Assembly (NCBI GenBank): GCA_046160865.1
Contig: JBJXHG010000191.1
Coordinates: forward strand, 1 to 64,000
DNA: 64,000 bases
Source: JBJXHG01 sp046160865
GTDB lineage: Bacteria > Planctomycetota > UBA1135 > GCA-002686595
Direction of reading: 5' to 3'
The notes under the pieces are model-generated. The model made no database searches. It was not told the DNA's origin and saw only the letters and a program-made list of their open reading frames with translations. The position numbers and the translations under genes are program-made. Positions 52,065 through 60,868 of the stretch are shown one piece after another; within the stretch, counting starts at the first letter, position 1; the number at the start of each line of letters is the position of its first letter.

Positions 52065-53488
52065 GCCCCGATCTCCGCCGCGATCCGGTCGGCGATCTCC
52101 TGGGCCTGGGAACGGATCCGGTCCAGGTCGGGGCCTTCGACCATCACGCGCGCCAGCGGTTCGGTGCCCGAGTAGCGCAGCAGGACGCGCCCGTCCTCGC
52201 CGAGCTCCTGCTCGACCCGCTTGCGCGCGCCGTCGACGTCGGGAAGCTCCGCCCAGGAGGGTTTCCGCGCGACCGCCACGTTCAGGAGCACCTGCGGGAA
52301 GGCGCGGTACACGCCCGCTAGCTTCGAGAGCGGCATCCGGGTCTCGATCATCACTCGCAACACGCGCAGCGCCGTGTAGATCCCGTCGCCAATGAAGAAG
52401 TGCTCGGGCCCGAACACGATGTGCCCCGACTGCTCTCCTCCGAGACGCAGCTCGTGCCGGCGGAGCGCCTCGACCACGCGCCGGTCGCCGACGTCGACCG
52501 TCACGATGCCGATTCCCTTCTCGCGGAGCGCGCGGTGCAGCCCCTTGTTGCTCATCACCGTCGCCACGATGCGCGCGTCGGGCAGCTCCCCCTTCTCCAG
52601 CGCATGGATCGCGAGGAGCGCCAGGATCCCGTCGCCGTTGACGATCTCGCCCGCCTCGTCCACGAGGATGCACCGGTCCCCGTCGCCGTCGAGCGCGATG
52701 CCGATCTTTGCTCCCTGCGAGCGGACCTCCTGCTGCAGCCACGCCGGTTGCGTGGCGCCGCAGCGGAGGTTGATGTTGTCCCCGTCCGGCTCCGCGGCGA
52801 TGGCCGAGACGACCGCTCCCAGGCGTCCGAGCACGCGGGGAGCGACGCGGCTGCCGCCTCCGTTGGCGCAGTCGACGGCGATGCGCACCCCGTCGAGACG
52901 CAGTCCAGCTCCCGCCTTGTCGACGAGATAGCTGAAGTAGGCCGATTCGAGGTCGGGATCGTGCGCGGGCGGCGGACCTTCGATCTCGTTCGAAGGCTCC
53001 CGGAGCAGGAGGGCCTCGATCTCCTTCTCGGTCTCGTCGGAGAGCTTCTCGCCGTCTTCGGAGAACACCTTGACCCCGTTGTCCTCGGACGGATTGTGCG
53101 AGGCGCTGATCATCGCTCCGATCCGGAAGCCCCGCAGGCGCGTGAGGAGTGCGAGGCCTGGCGTCGTGATCAGCCCGACGCTCGTGACCTCGAAATCGCG
53201 GGAAGCGAGCCCGCGTGCGAGCGCGGCCTCCAGCTCACGTCCCGACCTCCGGCCGTCGTGACCGAGGAGCGCACGGGGCCGGCGTCCGGTCTTCGATCGT
53301 CGCGCGGCGTCAGGATCCCGCCCGAGCACGTCGCCGAGCGCGCAGCCCAGGGCGGTGACCGCGGGGACGGAGAGCCAGCCTTCCCCCGCACGACCGCGGA
53401 TCCCGTCCGTCCCGAAAATTCGTCCCTCCTTCAATCTGATCTCGGTCCGGTGATTCTGCGGTCGAATCGACCCCGGACAAGGTATCAA
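52061..53488 (-). CDS. glmM: Phosphoglucosamine mutase GlmM
   Basis: A 475-residue enzyme converting glucosamine-6-phosphate to glucosamine-1-phosphate for peptidoglycan and LPS precursors. It has IFGTDGIRG near the N-terminus, the phosphoserine loop ISASHNPSEDNG, the metal loop ALDGDGDRC, the sugar loop LGGEQSGH and the phosphate-binding RYSGTEPLARVM. The start is unclear: TTG at 53488 overlaps the folP stop (TTGA), and another TTG at 53434 begins LKEGRIFGTDG. A near-perfect AAGGAGG lies just upstream of GRIF without an ATG/GTG/TTG at the right distance. It sits in a folP-glmM-tsaB order. Confidence 0.93.
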   Translation of the reverse strand: MIPCPGSIRPQNHRTEIRLKEGRIFGTDGIRGRAGEGWLSVPAVTALGCALGDVLGRDPDAARRSKTGRRPRALLGHDGRRSGRELEAALARGLASRDFEVTSVGLITTPGLALLTRLRGFRIGAMISASHNPSEDNGVKVFSEDGEKLSDETEKEIEALLLREPSNEIEGPPPAHDPDLESAYFSYLVDKAGAGLRLDGVRIAVDCANGGGSRVAPRVLGRLGAVVSAIAAEPDGDNINLRCGATQPAWLQQEVRSQGAKIGIALDGDGDRCILVDEAGEIVNGDGILALLAIHALEKGELPDARIVATVMSNKGLHRALREKGIGIVTVDVGDRRVVEALRRHELRLGGEQSGHIVFGPEHFFIGDGIYTALRVLRVMIETRMPLSKLAGVYRAFPQVLLNVAVARKPSWAELPDVDGARKRVEQELGEDGRVLLRYSGTEPLARVMVEGPDLDRIRSQAQEIADRIAAEIGA

Positions 53489-54321
53489 GCGCCGAGGGAG
53501 CGCGGATCCATGAAGGCGCGGGCCACGCGGGCCGCCTGCGCCATGATCGCGACGTCGTGGACGCGCAGGATCGAAGCGCCTCCGAGGACGCCCAGGGCGA
53601 CCGCCGCCGCCGTGCCTCCGATCCGGGCCTCCGGCGGGCTCTCCGCGGATCCCGCGGCGGCTTCGATGCTCGCGATGAACGACTTGCGCGACACTCCCAG
53701 ACAGATCGGATGCCCGAGAGAAGCCAGCTCGGGGAGCCGGGCGAGGAGCGCCAGATTGTGCTCGAGCTTCTTCCCGAACCCGATCCCCGGGTCGATCCAG
53801 ATCCGGTGCGAGGCCACTCCAGCGCCCGCGGCGTGCTCGATTCGCTCGTGGAGGAACTCCCGGACCTCGGCCACCACGTCGCCGTAGCGCGGCTCGATCT
53901 GCATGTCGCGCGGCGTGCCCTGCATGTGCATCAGGACGAGCGTGGCCTCGCGTTCGGCGGCGAGGTCGAGGATCCGCCGGTCGGATCGTCCGGCCGTCAC
54001 GTCGTTGACGATCGTCGCGCCGGCGTCGAGCGCGGCTCGGGCGACCTCGAACTTCGTGGTGTCGACGGAGATGGCGGCCCGGCAGCTGCGGGCGAGGCCC
54101 TCGATCACCGGGACGACGCGCTCGAGCTCCGCGCCGAGCGGGACCGGCTGCGAACCGGGCCGCGTCGATTCGCCGCCGACTTCGAGGATGTCGGCGCCCT
54201 CCTCCTCCATCCGCAGGCCGTGCTCGACGGCGCGCGAGGGATCGAGGAAGCGTCCGCCGTCCGAGAAGCTGTCGGGAGTGACGTTCAGGACCCCCAGGAT
54301 GCGCAGGGGGGCCGGATCCAT
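53485..54321 (-). CDS. folP: Dihydropteroate synthase FolP
   Basis: A 278-residue TIM-barrel enzyme joining p-aminobenzoate to dihydropterin pyrophosphate in folate synthesis. The N-terminus LRILGVLNVTPDSFSDGGRF and GADILEVGGESTRPGS are the two pterin-site signatures; INDVTAG (here IVNDVTAG), LMHMQGTPRDMQ, DPGIGFGKKLEHNLALL, GVSRKSFI and RVHDV complete the family pattern. ATG at 54321 shares one base with the ftsH stop (TGATG). The ftsH-folP-glmM order is common. Confidence 0.95.
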   Translation of the reverse strand: MDPAPLRILGVLNVTPDSFSDGGRFLDPSRAVEHGLRMEEEGADILEVGGESTRPGSQPVPLGAELERVVPVIEGLARSCRAAISVDTTKFEVARAALDAGATIVNDVTAGRSDRRILDLAAEREATLVLMHMQGTPRDMQIEPRYGDVVAEVREFLHERIEHAAGAGVASHRIWIDPGIGFGKKLEHNLALLARLPELASLGHPICLGVSRKSFIASIEAAAGSAESPPEARIGGTAAAVALGVLGGASILRVHDVAIMAQAARVARAFMDPRSLGA

Positions 54322-56669
54322 CAGGCGGGCGAGAGGCCCGGCGTTCCGGGCAGCTCGCCGGGCTTCGAACGAGGCGTTCCGACCGCGCCTGCGCCGGCGG
54401 CCTTGCCCGCCGGGCCGGCGGGCTTCTCGACCGTCGGCTCGGGGCGCAGGCCTTCCACGGCGGCGCCGGCGAACAGGCGCGAGATCTCCTCGCCGCTGAT
54501 CGTCTCGTAGGCGAGCAGCGAGTTCGCGACCTTCTCGATGAAGGCCCGGTTCTCGGTGACGATGCGCTCGGCGGTCTGGTAGGCGTCCTTGAGCAGCTTC
54601 TCGACCTCCTGGTCGATCTGGCGCGCCGTCTCCTCGGAGTGCCACTTGCCGCTCATGAGCTCGGTGCCGAGGAAGTCCGATCCGTGCCGCTCGGCGTAGT
54701 TGATCGGCCCGATCTTGTCGCTCATGCCGAGCTCGGTGACCATCGCCCGCGCGATCTCGGTCGCGCGGCGGATGTCGTCCGCGGCACCGGCGGAGATGTC
54801 GCCACAGAACACGGCCTCGGCGACGCGCCCCCCGAAGGCCCAGGCGAGCTGGCCGACCATTTTCTTGCGCTGCATGTGGTAGCTCTCCTTGTCGGGGAGC
54901 ACCATCGTCGAGCCGAGCGCGCGGCCGCGCGGGACGATCGTCACCTTGTGGGGGTCGTCGACCTCGGGCAGGATCGACGCGACCACCGCGTGCCCAGCTT
55001 CGTGGTAGGCCGTGATCCGGCGATCCTCTTCCTCGATCTTGCGCGACTTCTTCTGGCGGCCGTAGCGCACCTTGTCCCGCGCCTCCTCGAGGTGCTCCAT
55101 CGTGACCGCGTCCTTCTTCTGGAGCGCGGCCATGATCGCGGCCTCGTTGATGATCGCCGCGATGTCCGCGCCCGAGTAGCCGGGCGTCGAGCGCGCGAGC
55201 GTCGAGACGACGACGTCGGGGTCGGCCTTCACCTTCTTCAAGTGGACCCGGAGGATCTCCTCGCGGCCCTTGATGTCCGGAAGATCGATGACGACCTCGC
55301 GATCGAAGCGGCCCGGGCGCAGGAGCGCCGGATCGAGGACGTCCGGACGGTTCGTCGCGGCCACGACGATGATGCCGTCGTCCGTCCCGAAGCCGTCCAT
55401 CTCGACCAGGATCGCGTTCAGGGTCTGCTCGCGCTCGTCGTGGCCGCCGCCGAGGCCCGAGCCCCGCCGCCTGCCGACCGCGTCGATCTCGTCGAGGAAG
55501 ATGATGCAGGGCGAGTTCTCGCGCGCCTGCTTGAAGAGGTCGCGGACGCGGCTCGCCCCGACGCCGACGAACATCTCGACGAAGTCCGAGCCGGAGATCG
55601 AGAAGAACGGCACCTCGGCCTCTCCGGCGATCGCCTTGGCGAGGAGCGTCTTGCCGCAACCGGGCGCGCCGACGAGGAGCACGCCGCGCGGGATGCGGCC
55701 GCCGACGCGCGTGAAGCGGCCGGGATTCTTCAGGAACTCGACGACCTCGCGGACCTCGTCCTTGGCCTCGTCCGCGCCGGCTACGTCGTCGAAGGTGACG
55801 TTCGTCCGGTTCTCCTTCGTGTAGAGCTGTGCGCGCGACCTCCCGAAGGACATCACGCCGCCCGCGGCGCCCTGGTTGCGCATCTGGCGCATGAATACCA
55901 GGAATACGACGAAGATCAGGAGCCAGGGCAGCCACATGAACAGGACCTGCGTGAACAGGGTGTTCGAGTCCTGCAACGAGGTGCCCTTCTCCTTGCGCAG
56001 GTCGAAGGTCAGGAGCTCCTCCTTCGCTCCGGCCGCGGTGAGCGTGGAGAGGACCTTCCCCATGTCGCCCACGTCCTCGACTTCCAGCCAGACGGTGCCG
56101 GAAGCGGCCGGCAGGTAGAAGGGAGGCTCGGTGACGGCCGGGTCCTTCCATTCGGACTTGGACTTGGCGACGACGCGGGCAAAGAGCCGATCGTCCTGGC
56201 GCACTGCCGGCGGCCGCGCGGGCTCGGGCGGCGTCGCCGGGACCGCGGCCGCGGCTCCGGCCGGATCGTGCACGCGGCTCAAGACGCGCACGAGCTGGGG
56301 CGCGTACCACTTCCCCTCGACGGCCTGCAGGAGCGCCTGCATCCCGATCGGGTGAAAGGCCGCCTGCGCCTTGATCTGCTGGTACTCCTCCGCGCGGCCC
56401 GCTCGGTTCTCGACGAGCACCTTGAAGTCCCCTCCGCTCCCCTTGAGGGTCCCTTCGATCTCGCTCATCCCGACGAACTTCTGGTGGTCGATCTCGCCGG
56501 TGTACAGCTTGTATTCGAACTGGTCCTGGGTCAGCAGCAAGGGCTGCCGGTACTTCAGGCCGCCCATGTAAATGAGCACGGCGACGAGCACCAGGATGAA
56601 CAGGGCGTAGGAGCCGAACGAACGGGCCTTCTTCGACTTGTCGTTCGGCGGGATCTTGGGATCGGGCAT
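54321..56669 (-). CDS. ftsH: ATP-dependent zinc metalloprotease FtsH with an enlarged periplasmic domain
   Basis: A 782-residue membrane AAA protease that degrades unfolded or regulatory membrane and soluble proteins. TM1 is ~19-37 and TM2 ~240-260. The ~200 residues between are about twice the usual size and contain an Ala/Pro-rich linker. The AAA domain has Walker A GAPGCGKT (~333-340; Cys in place of the usual Thr), IIFLDEIDAVGRRR and the second region ATNRPDVLDPALLRPGRFDR. The peptidase has HEAGH at 556-560 and the third ligand region ISAGAADDI. The C-terminus is Ala/Gly/Pro-rich. First gene of the ftsH-folP-glmM-tsaB run. Confidence 0.95.
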   Translation of the reverse strand: MPDPKIPPNDKSKKARSFGSYALFILVLVAVLIYMGGLKYRQPLLLTQDQFEYKLYTGEIDHQKFVGMSEIEGTLKGSGGDFKVLVENRAGRAEEYQQIKAQAAFHPIGMQALLQAVEGKWYAPQLVRVLSRVHDPAGAAAAVPATPPEPARPPAVRQDDRLFARVVAKSKSEWKDPAVTEPPFYLPAASGTVWLEVEDVGDMGKVLSTLTAAGAKEELLTFDLRKEKGTSLQDSNTLFTQVLFMWLPWLLIFVVFLVFMRQMRNQGAAGGVMSFGRSRAQLYTKENRTNVTFDDVAGADEAKDEVREVVEFLKNPGRFTRVGGRIPRGVLLVGAPGCGKTLLAKAIAGEAEVPFFSISGSDFVEMFVGVGASRVRDLFKQARENSPCIIFLDEIDAVGRRRGSGLGGGHDEREQTLNAILVEMDGFGTDDGIIVVAATNRPDVLDPALLRPGRFDREVVIDLPDIKGREEILRVHLKKVKADPDVVVSTLARSTPGYSGADIAAIINEAAIMAALQKKDAVTMEHLEEARDKVRYGRQKKSRKIEEEDRRITAYHEAGHAVVASILPEVDDPHKVTIVPRGRALGSTMVLPDKESYHMQRKKMVGQLAWAFGGRVAEAVFCGDISAGAADDIRRATEIARAMVTELGMSDKIGPINYAERHGSDFLGTELMSGKWHSEETARQIDQEVEKLLKDAYQTAERIVTENRAFIEKVANSLLAYETISGEEISRLFAGAAVEGLRPEPTVEKPAGPAGKAAGAGAVGTPRSKPGELPGTPGLSPA

Positions 56670-56819
56670 GTGGGTTCTATCGGCGTCGGGCGGCCAGGGC
56701 TGGTGGTCTACGCACGGCGCGGCTCCATAGGATAGGAACGGTGCGGCTGCGAAGGGCCGTCGGGCCGGAAAAAGAGGGTCCTGGCCGTGTCTGGCGCGGC
56801 TTCGCGGGGCCCTGCGACC

Positions 56820-57323
56820 TCAGTTCACGGGCGCGAGCAGGGTCAGGACCACCTCCTCGGCGATGTGGCGCAGCGCCCGATTCCGAGCCTCCGTCTCGTT
56901 GTTCGGATCGTCGAGCGTGTACCCGACCGCCTTGGAGATCCTCTCCTTGCGACTCGGCTCCAGCTGCCCGCGCACGTAGAGGGCGGCCTCGACGTCGATC
57001 CGGACCCCCGTCTCGAGCAGCACGTTGTCCGGGCTCCGGATCCCCCCGCGGCGGTTGTAAAGGATGATCCTCCCTTTCACGACCGCGTCGGCTTTCCCCG
57101 GCTCCACGAGACGCGCATCGGACATGTTCCTCAGGGCGCGGGACAACTCGTCGTGCAGCGGGCGCTCCAGGTCGCGCTCGAAGGAGTCGTTGTCGAAGAA
57201 CTCGAGGCCCACGCTCGGGTAGCGTTCCGCCACCCGGAGGCTGCTCGAGTAACCGCAGCCCGGCGCCGAGATCGAGGCGAAGATCAGGGCGGCCGCGACG
57301 AGGAGAAGGGGCCGTCTCTTCAC
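56820..57323 (-). CDS. LptE-like lipopolysaccharide-assembly lipoprotein
   Basis: A 167-residue lipoprotein. GTG at 57323 overlaps the upstream stop (GTGA) and opens KRRPLLLVAAALIFASISAPGCGYS with lipobox APGC (Cys ~23). The mature part has the LptE pattern: GYSSS, a VGLEFFDNDSFERDLERPLHDELSRAL strand-helix, ADAVVKGRIILYNRRGG and a C-terminal amphipathic helix. LptE plugs the LptD channel that inserts LPS in the outer membrane. It lies in an envelope-biogenesis run between a TPR lipoprotein and ftsH (150-base gap). Confidence 0.82.
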   Translation of the reverse strand: MKRRPLLLVAAALIFASISAPGCGYSSSLRVAERYPSVGLEFFDNDSFERDLERPLHDELSRALRNMSDARLVEPGKADAVVKGRIILYNRRGGIRSPDNVLLETGVRIDVEAALYVRGQLEPSRKERISKAVGYTLDDPNNETEARNRALRHIAEEVVLTLLAPVN

Positions 57324-58459
57324 GGCATGGGTCCTGAGGGGGGAGGCGGTCCGACGCCGTTCACACCGAGCTCGCGGAGGATCTCCTCCGCCTCCTCGAC
57401 GCGTTCGGCGTCCCCGGCCTGCCGCGCCTCCATCACCGCCCGATGGGCGTGCCATTTCGCGCCGACTTCGTTTCCGACGCGGACGTAGAAGCTCGCGATG
57501 CCGCGGTCGCTGTCCGCCAGCCGCCGCAGGGAGTCCGCCAAGTCGAGCCTGACGCGCGCTTCGAGCTCCGGCGGGACGCCCGGGCGGCTCGGCCAATTCC
57601 GGAGCCAGGCCTCGAGCTCGCGCCGAGCCCGGTCGAGGGCTCCGCGGTCGTATTCGGGGCTATCGATGCTCGACAGGCGGAACCGGGGGATGGTGGCCTC
57701 GCTCTGGGGCCGCAGCGCGCTCTCGGGGTGGTTCAACACGAGCTTCTCGAGGCGGTCGATGGCCTGCGACCACTCTCGATCGTCCGCGTAGATCCGCGCG
57801 AGCGTCTGGTAGGCCTCGTCGCAGCGCGGAGCCCGCGGGTAATTCAGGATCAGGTACTCGAGCACCTCCGCAGCGTCCTCCTGGCGGTCGTAGAAGAAGA
57901 GGAACTTCGAGTGGTCCTCCGAGAGCTCGAGGCCGAGATCGCCGAGGAACACGCCGACGGCCTGGCGCTCGTGATGCAGCGGGTATTTCGTGTCGATCTT
58001 CTTCACGAGATGGAAGGCGTCCATCGGCTCGCCGTCCGCCAGCATCCGTCGGGCCGCTTCCAGACCGGCGGACACGGCGATTTGCCTGGGGAGGTCCATC
58101 CCTACGAGGTCGCCGAGATCCTCGGGATCCGAATCGGGCTTCGAGAGATCGCGGACGCGTTGCTCCGAGGCCCTGTCGAGCATCACGCGAACTCGCTCGC
58201 GCGTGTCGGCCGGCAGACCCGTCGCGACGGTAGCGGCGCGCATCCACTCGAGAGCGCGCTCCGAGTCGCCCTTGGCGAGTTCCTTCTCGGCCTCCTCGAG
58301 CGCGTGCGGAACTTCGTCCGCAGAGAGCTTGCTCGGAATCCGCTCGGGCCCTCCCGGCATCCAGCTCCCCACCGTCGCGCAGGCAGGAGCGAAGAGGAGC
58401 GCCGCGCAGGCGAGCAGACGGACGGCGTGTCTGGAGATGGCGTTCAAGCTCTGGTTCAT
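57320..58459 (-). CDS. TPR lipoprotein (BamD-like)
   Basis: A 379-residue lipoprotein with signal and lipobox FAPAC (Cys ~27). Its TPR-like helices are spread over residues ~48-365. The segment EDAAEVLEYLILNYPRAPRCDEAYQTLARIYADDREWSQAIDRLEKLVLNHPESA resembles the BamD/YfgL-type TPRs used in outer-membrane protein assembly. True BamD is ~250 residues, so this is a longer relative. Its ATG overlaps the recO stop (ATGA), and its stop overlaps the LptE-like start. Exact role uncertain. Confidence 0.72.
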   Translation of the reverse strand: MNQSLNAISRHAVRLLACAALLFAPACATVGSWMPGGPERIPSKLSADEVPHALEEAEKELAKGDSERALEWMRAATVATGLPADTRERVRVMLDRASEQRVRDLSKPDSDPEDLGDLVGMDLPRQIAVSAGLEAARRMLADGEPMDAFHLVKKIDTKYPLHHERQAVGVFLGDLGLELSEDHSKFLFFYDRQEDAAEVLEYLILNYPRAPRCDEAYQTLARIYADDREWSQAIDRLEKLVLNHPESALRPQSEATIPRFRLSSIDSPEYDRGALDRARRELEAWLRNWPSRPGVPPELEARVRLDLADSLRRLADSDRGIASFYVRVGNEVGAKWHAHRAVMEARQAGDAERVEEAEEILRELGVNGVGPPPPSGPMP

Positions 58460-59259
58460 TCCGCCGAGCCGCGCGCCGCGTTGCGATTCGGCGTGGCCAG
58501 GAAGGCGCGGTGGGTTCGGGGTCGGGTCTCGAGATGGTAGTCGAGGAAGCGGCCCACGAAATCACGGACGCGGTCGATGCGTTCCTGGGACAATCCGGCT
58601 CCCGCCGCGGAGCCGCGGCGCGCGAACTCCAGGGCGTCCGCCAGCGTGAGGCTGGGCAGGGTGCCGACACGGCGGCCGGCGGCCCGGGCCTCGCTCGCGC
58701 AGCTGGGGCAGAGCCGCCCTCCGGCGCCGGCGGAGAAGGCGACCCGCGGAGGCTCCGAGCGGATCTCCGGAGCGGGGCCGCCGCAGGCCGCGCAGGTTTC
58801 GAGGGAGGGGGTCAGGCCGAGGCGCTCGAGGAAACCCAGCTCGAAGGCGACCAGGACGCAGTCGGGGGCGCACGCGGGATCGTCGAGCGCAGTCAGGCTC
58901 GCCTCCAGGAGGTCGTAGAGGCTGGGGTCGGGATGGGAGGGCCGGAATGCGAGGTCGGCCAGCTCGAGCAGGGAGCAGGCCGCCGACCATCGGCCGGGGT
59001 CCGCCGGAATGGACCGCCGCCGGCTGACGATCGTCGCAGCGCGAAGGTTGGCGAGCTCGCGGCGCGGGCTTTCGTCCCACTCGATCTCCAGCGTGTCGAG
59101 CAGGTCGAGGGCGGCGTAGTAGCGCGCGCTCGTCCGGTAGGCGCCCTTGGCCATCACGTGGACGCGACCGTGCTCGCGCGTACCGACGTGGATCACGAGC
59201 GACGACTCGCTGAAGGGGTAGCGCTTCAGGATCAGGGCGCGGTCTCGGCAAGTCGGCAC
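58456..59259 (-). CDS. recO: DNA repair protein RecO
   Basis: A 267-residue protein of the RecFOR pathway that helps load RecA on SSB-coated single-stranded DNA. The N-terminal OB fold has RALILKRYPFSESSLVIHVGTREHGRVHVMAKGA. The helical domain follows, and a zinc finger CAACGG...CPSC (two CxxC) lies near residues 155-190. Length is normal. The start is GTG at 59259. The neighbours CorC (55 bases upstream) and the TPR lipoprotein (overlap) run in the same direction; the corC-recO neighbourhood is common in bacteria. Confidence 0.92.
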   Translation of the reverse strand: MPTCRDRALILKRYPFSESSLVIHVGTREHGRVHVMAKGAYRTSARYYAALDLLDTLEIEWDESPRRELANLRAATIVSRRRSIPADPGRWSAACSLLELADLAFRPSHPDPSLYDLLEASLTALDDPACAPDCVLVAFELGFLERLGLTPSLETCAACGGPAPEIRSEPPRVAFSAGAGGRLCPSCASEARAAGRRVGTLPSLTLADALEFARRGSAAGAGLSQERIDRVRDFVGRFLDYHLETRPRTHRAFLATPNRNAARGSAE

Positions 59260-59314
59260 GGGCGGATCCTAGCTTCCCGGGACCTCCGTCCGTCCCGGAC
59301 TGCCGTGAGCCGTT

Positions 59315-60652
59315 TCAGGCGACGACTTTCTCCCGGGCCGGCCGCAGGGACACCTTGATGACCCGCCGGTCGCTCGCCTCGATCACGGTGTACTCGAAGG
59401 GACCCTGCGAGAAGGTCTCGCCGCGCTTGGGGAAGTGCCCCAGCCTCGCGAGCACGAAACCGGCCAAGGTTTCGAAGCCGCCGTCCTCGGGAATCCCCGC
59501 CGAGAGCTCGCCGTTGACCTCCGAGACACGCACGCTCGCGGCAACCTCCACGCGTCCGTCAGGAAAGCGCCGGATCGGCGCCGGCGAAACCCGGTCGAAC
59601 TCGTCCCGGATGTCGCCGACGATTTCCTGGATGATGTCGCCCAGGGTGACGAGGCCCGCGGTGCCGCCGTACTCGTCCAGGACGATCGCGAGCTTGATCT
59701 TCTCGCGGCGGAACTCCGCCAGGAGCTCCGAGACAGGCTTCGTCTCCGGCACGAAGTAGGCCGGGCGCAGGATTCCTCGCAGGTTCTCGTCGGACATCCC
59801 CTCGTCGCCGGCGGCCAGAAGGACGTCCCGCGCAGTCATGATCCCGACGATCGTGTCGAGGCTGCCTTCGTAGACGGGGACGCGGCTGTGTCCGCACTCG
59901 GCCATCTTCCGGGCGGCGGCGAGGAGCCCCTCGCCGATCTCCATGCCGTCGATCTCGGTCCTCGGGGTCATGACGGCCGAGACGCTGACGTCCCGGAACT
60001 CCATCACGTTGCCGATGATCTCCCGCTCCGTCGCGTCGAGGTCGCCGGAGATCTCCGAATCGGCGATGACCTCGCGCAGCCCCTCGACGATCTGCCGGGC
60101 GGAAGCCGGATCCTGGCGGAGGCCGACGATCCGCATGAGGGCGCGCGTCGAGGCCTCCAGGGCCCTGACGAGCCACCGGAGGGGCATCTGGAGCACGTTG
60201 AAGGTCGGTAGGGCCCACAGGAGCAGCCGGTCCCCGACACCGAGCGCGATGACCGTGGGCAGGGCTTGCGAGCCCAGGAGGATCGTCGGGACGGCGATCA
60301 GCAACGTCCCGGCGATCGCTCGGCTGTCGACGGGCTCCCCCCCCGCGAGGAAGCGCAGGACCTGCGTCGCGAAGGCGAGCTCGAAGGTGACCTCGAGGAT
60401 CCCCGCGCTCGTCGCCAGGGTGTCGGCCCTGGCCAGGAGCGGCTCGATCCTGGCCCGCTTCGTCGCCGAGGCCGTCCGCGAGAGCACCCGTTGGGCGCTC
60501 GAGTGAAGGAGAGAGGACCGAAGAACCGCGAAAAGGGCCGCCAGGAGGATGAAGGGGACGGTCCAGAGGCAGATCTCGGCTGCCCCGCTCCAGTCGGCTG
60601 GAGCGGCCGGGGTGGCGATCAATTCAGGGAGGAACAAAGGCGATCGAGGCAT
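59315..60652 (-). CDS. CNNM/CorC-HlyC family transporter-associated protein with CBS pair
   Basis: A 445-residue protein with an N-terminal membrane domain of about four helices (DUF21/CNNM-like, ~25-180), two CBS domains (~220-335; SAVMTPRTEIDGMEIGEGLLAAARKMAECGHSRVPVYEG, IVGIMTARDVLLAAG, KLAIVLDEYGGTAGLVTLGDIIQEIVGDI) and a C-terminal CorC_HlyC domain (~360-440; DGGFETLAGFVLARLGHFPKRGETF). The family is linked to magnesium or cobalt efflux and homeostasis. It is the head of the minus-strand housekeeping run; a promoter should lie in 60653-60811. Confidence 0.9.
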   Translation of the reverse strand: MPRSPLFLPELIATPAAPADWSGAAEICLWTVPFILLAALFAVLRSSLLHSSAQRVLSRTASATKRARIEPLLARADTLATSAGILEVTFELAFATQVLRFLAGGEPVDSRAIAGTLLIAVPTILLGSQALPTVIALGVGDRLLLWALPTFNVLQMPLRWLVRALEASTRALMRIVGLRQDPASARQIVEGLREVIADSEISGDLDATEREIIGNVMEFRDVSVSAVMTPRTEIDGMEIGEGLLAAARKMAECGHSRVPVYEGSLDTIVGIMTARDVLLAAGDEGMSDENLRGILRPAYFVPETKPVSELLAEFRREKIKLAIVLDEYGGTAGLVTLGDIIQEIVGDIRDEFDRVSPAPIRRFPDGRVEVAASVRVSEVNGELSAGIPEDGGFETLAGFVLARLGHFPKRGETFSQGPFEYTVIEASDRRVIKVSLRPAREKVVA

Positions 60653-60745
60653 CGAGAGCGGGACCCATCATGGTAGCCGCCCGGCTACCCCCCACCGCCG
60701 TTCCGATGGGCGACTGGGGCGTAACTGGATCGGAACAACTCCCGT

Positions 60746-60751
60746 TACACT
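60746..60751 (+). promoter_or_regulatory. Possible -10 hexamer upstream of the sigma factor at 60869
   Basis: TACACT in CGTTACACTTC is of the same type as those at 35656, 39018 and 44145. Confidence 0.3.
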
Positions 60752-60780
60752 TCACTCCGGTCGGGATGGTCGACCGAGTT

Positions 60781-60808
60781 CTTGTTGCATAAGTATTTTA
60801 ATAACAAG
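60781..60808 (+). promoter_or_regulatory. AT-rich inverted repeat between corC and a sigma factor
   Basis: CTTGTT (60781-60786) and AACAAG (60803-60808) flank a TATTTTAAT core. This is the most AT-rich spot in the right part of the window. It is probably a promoter or operator in the divergent space between the CorC-type gene (minus) and the sigma factor (plus). No regulator can be named. Confidence 0.4.
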
Positions 60809-60868
60809 TAGTTGCAATCTGTGCAGTCCGCATCCCGGGGATGGCACGGTCGGTGCCTTGGCCGCGGA

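Noticed and set aside
54639..56735. Long plus-strand frame (698 codons)
   Set aside because: Antisense shadow of ftsH.
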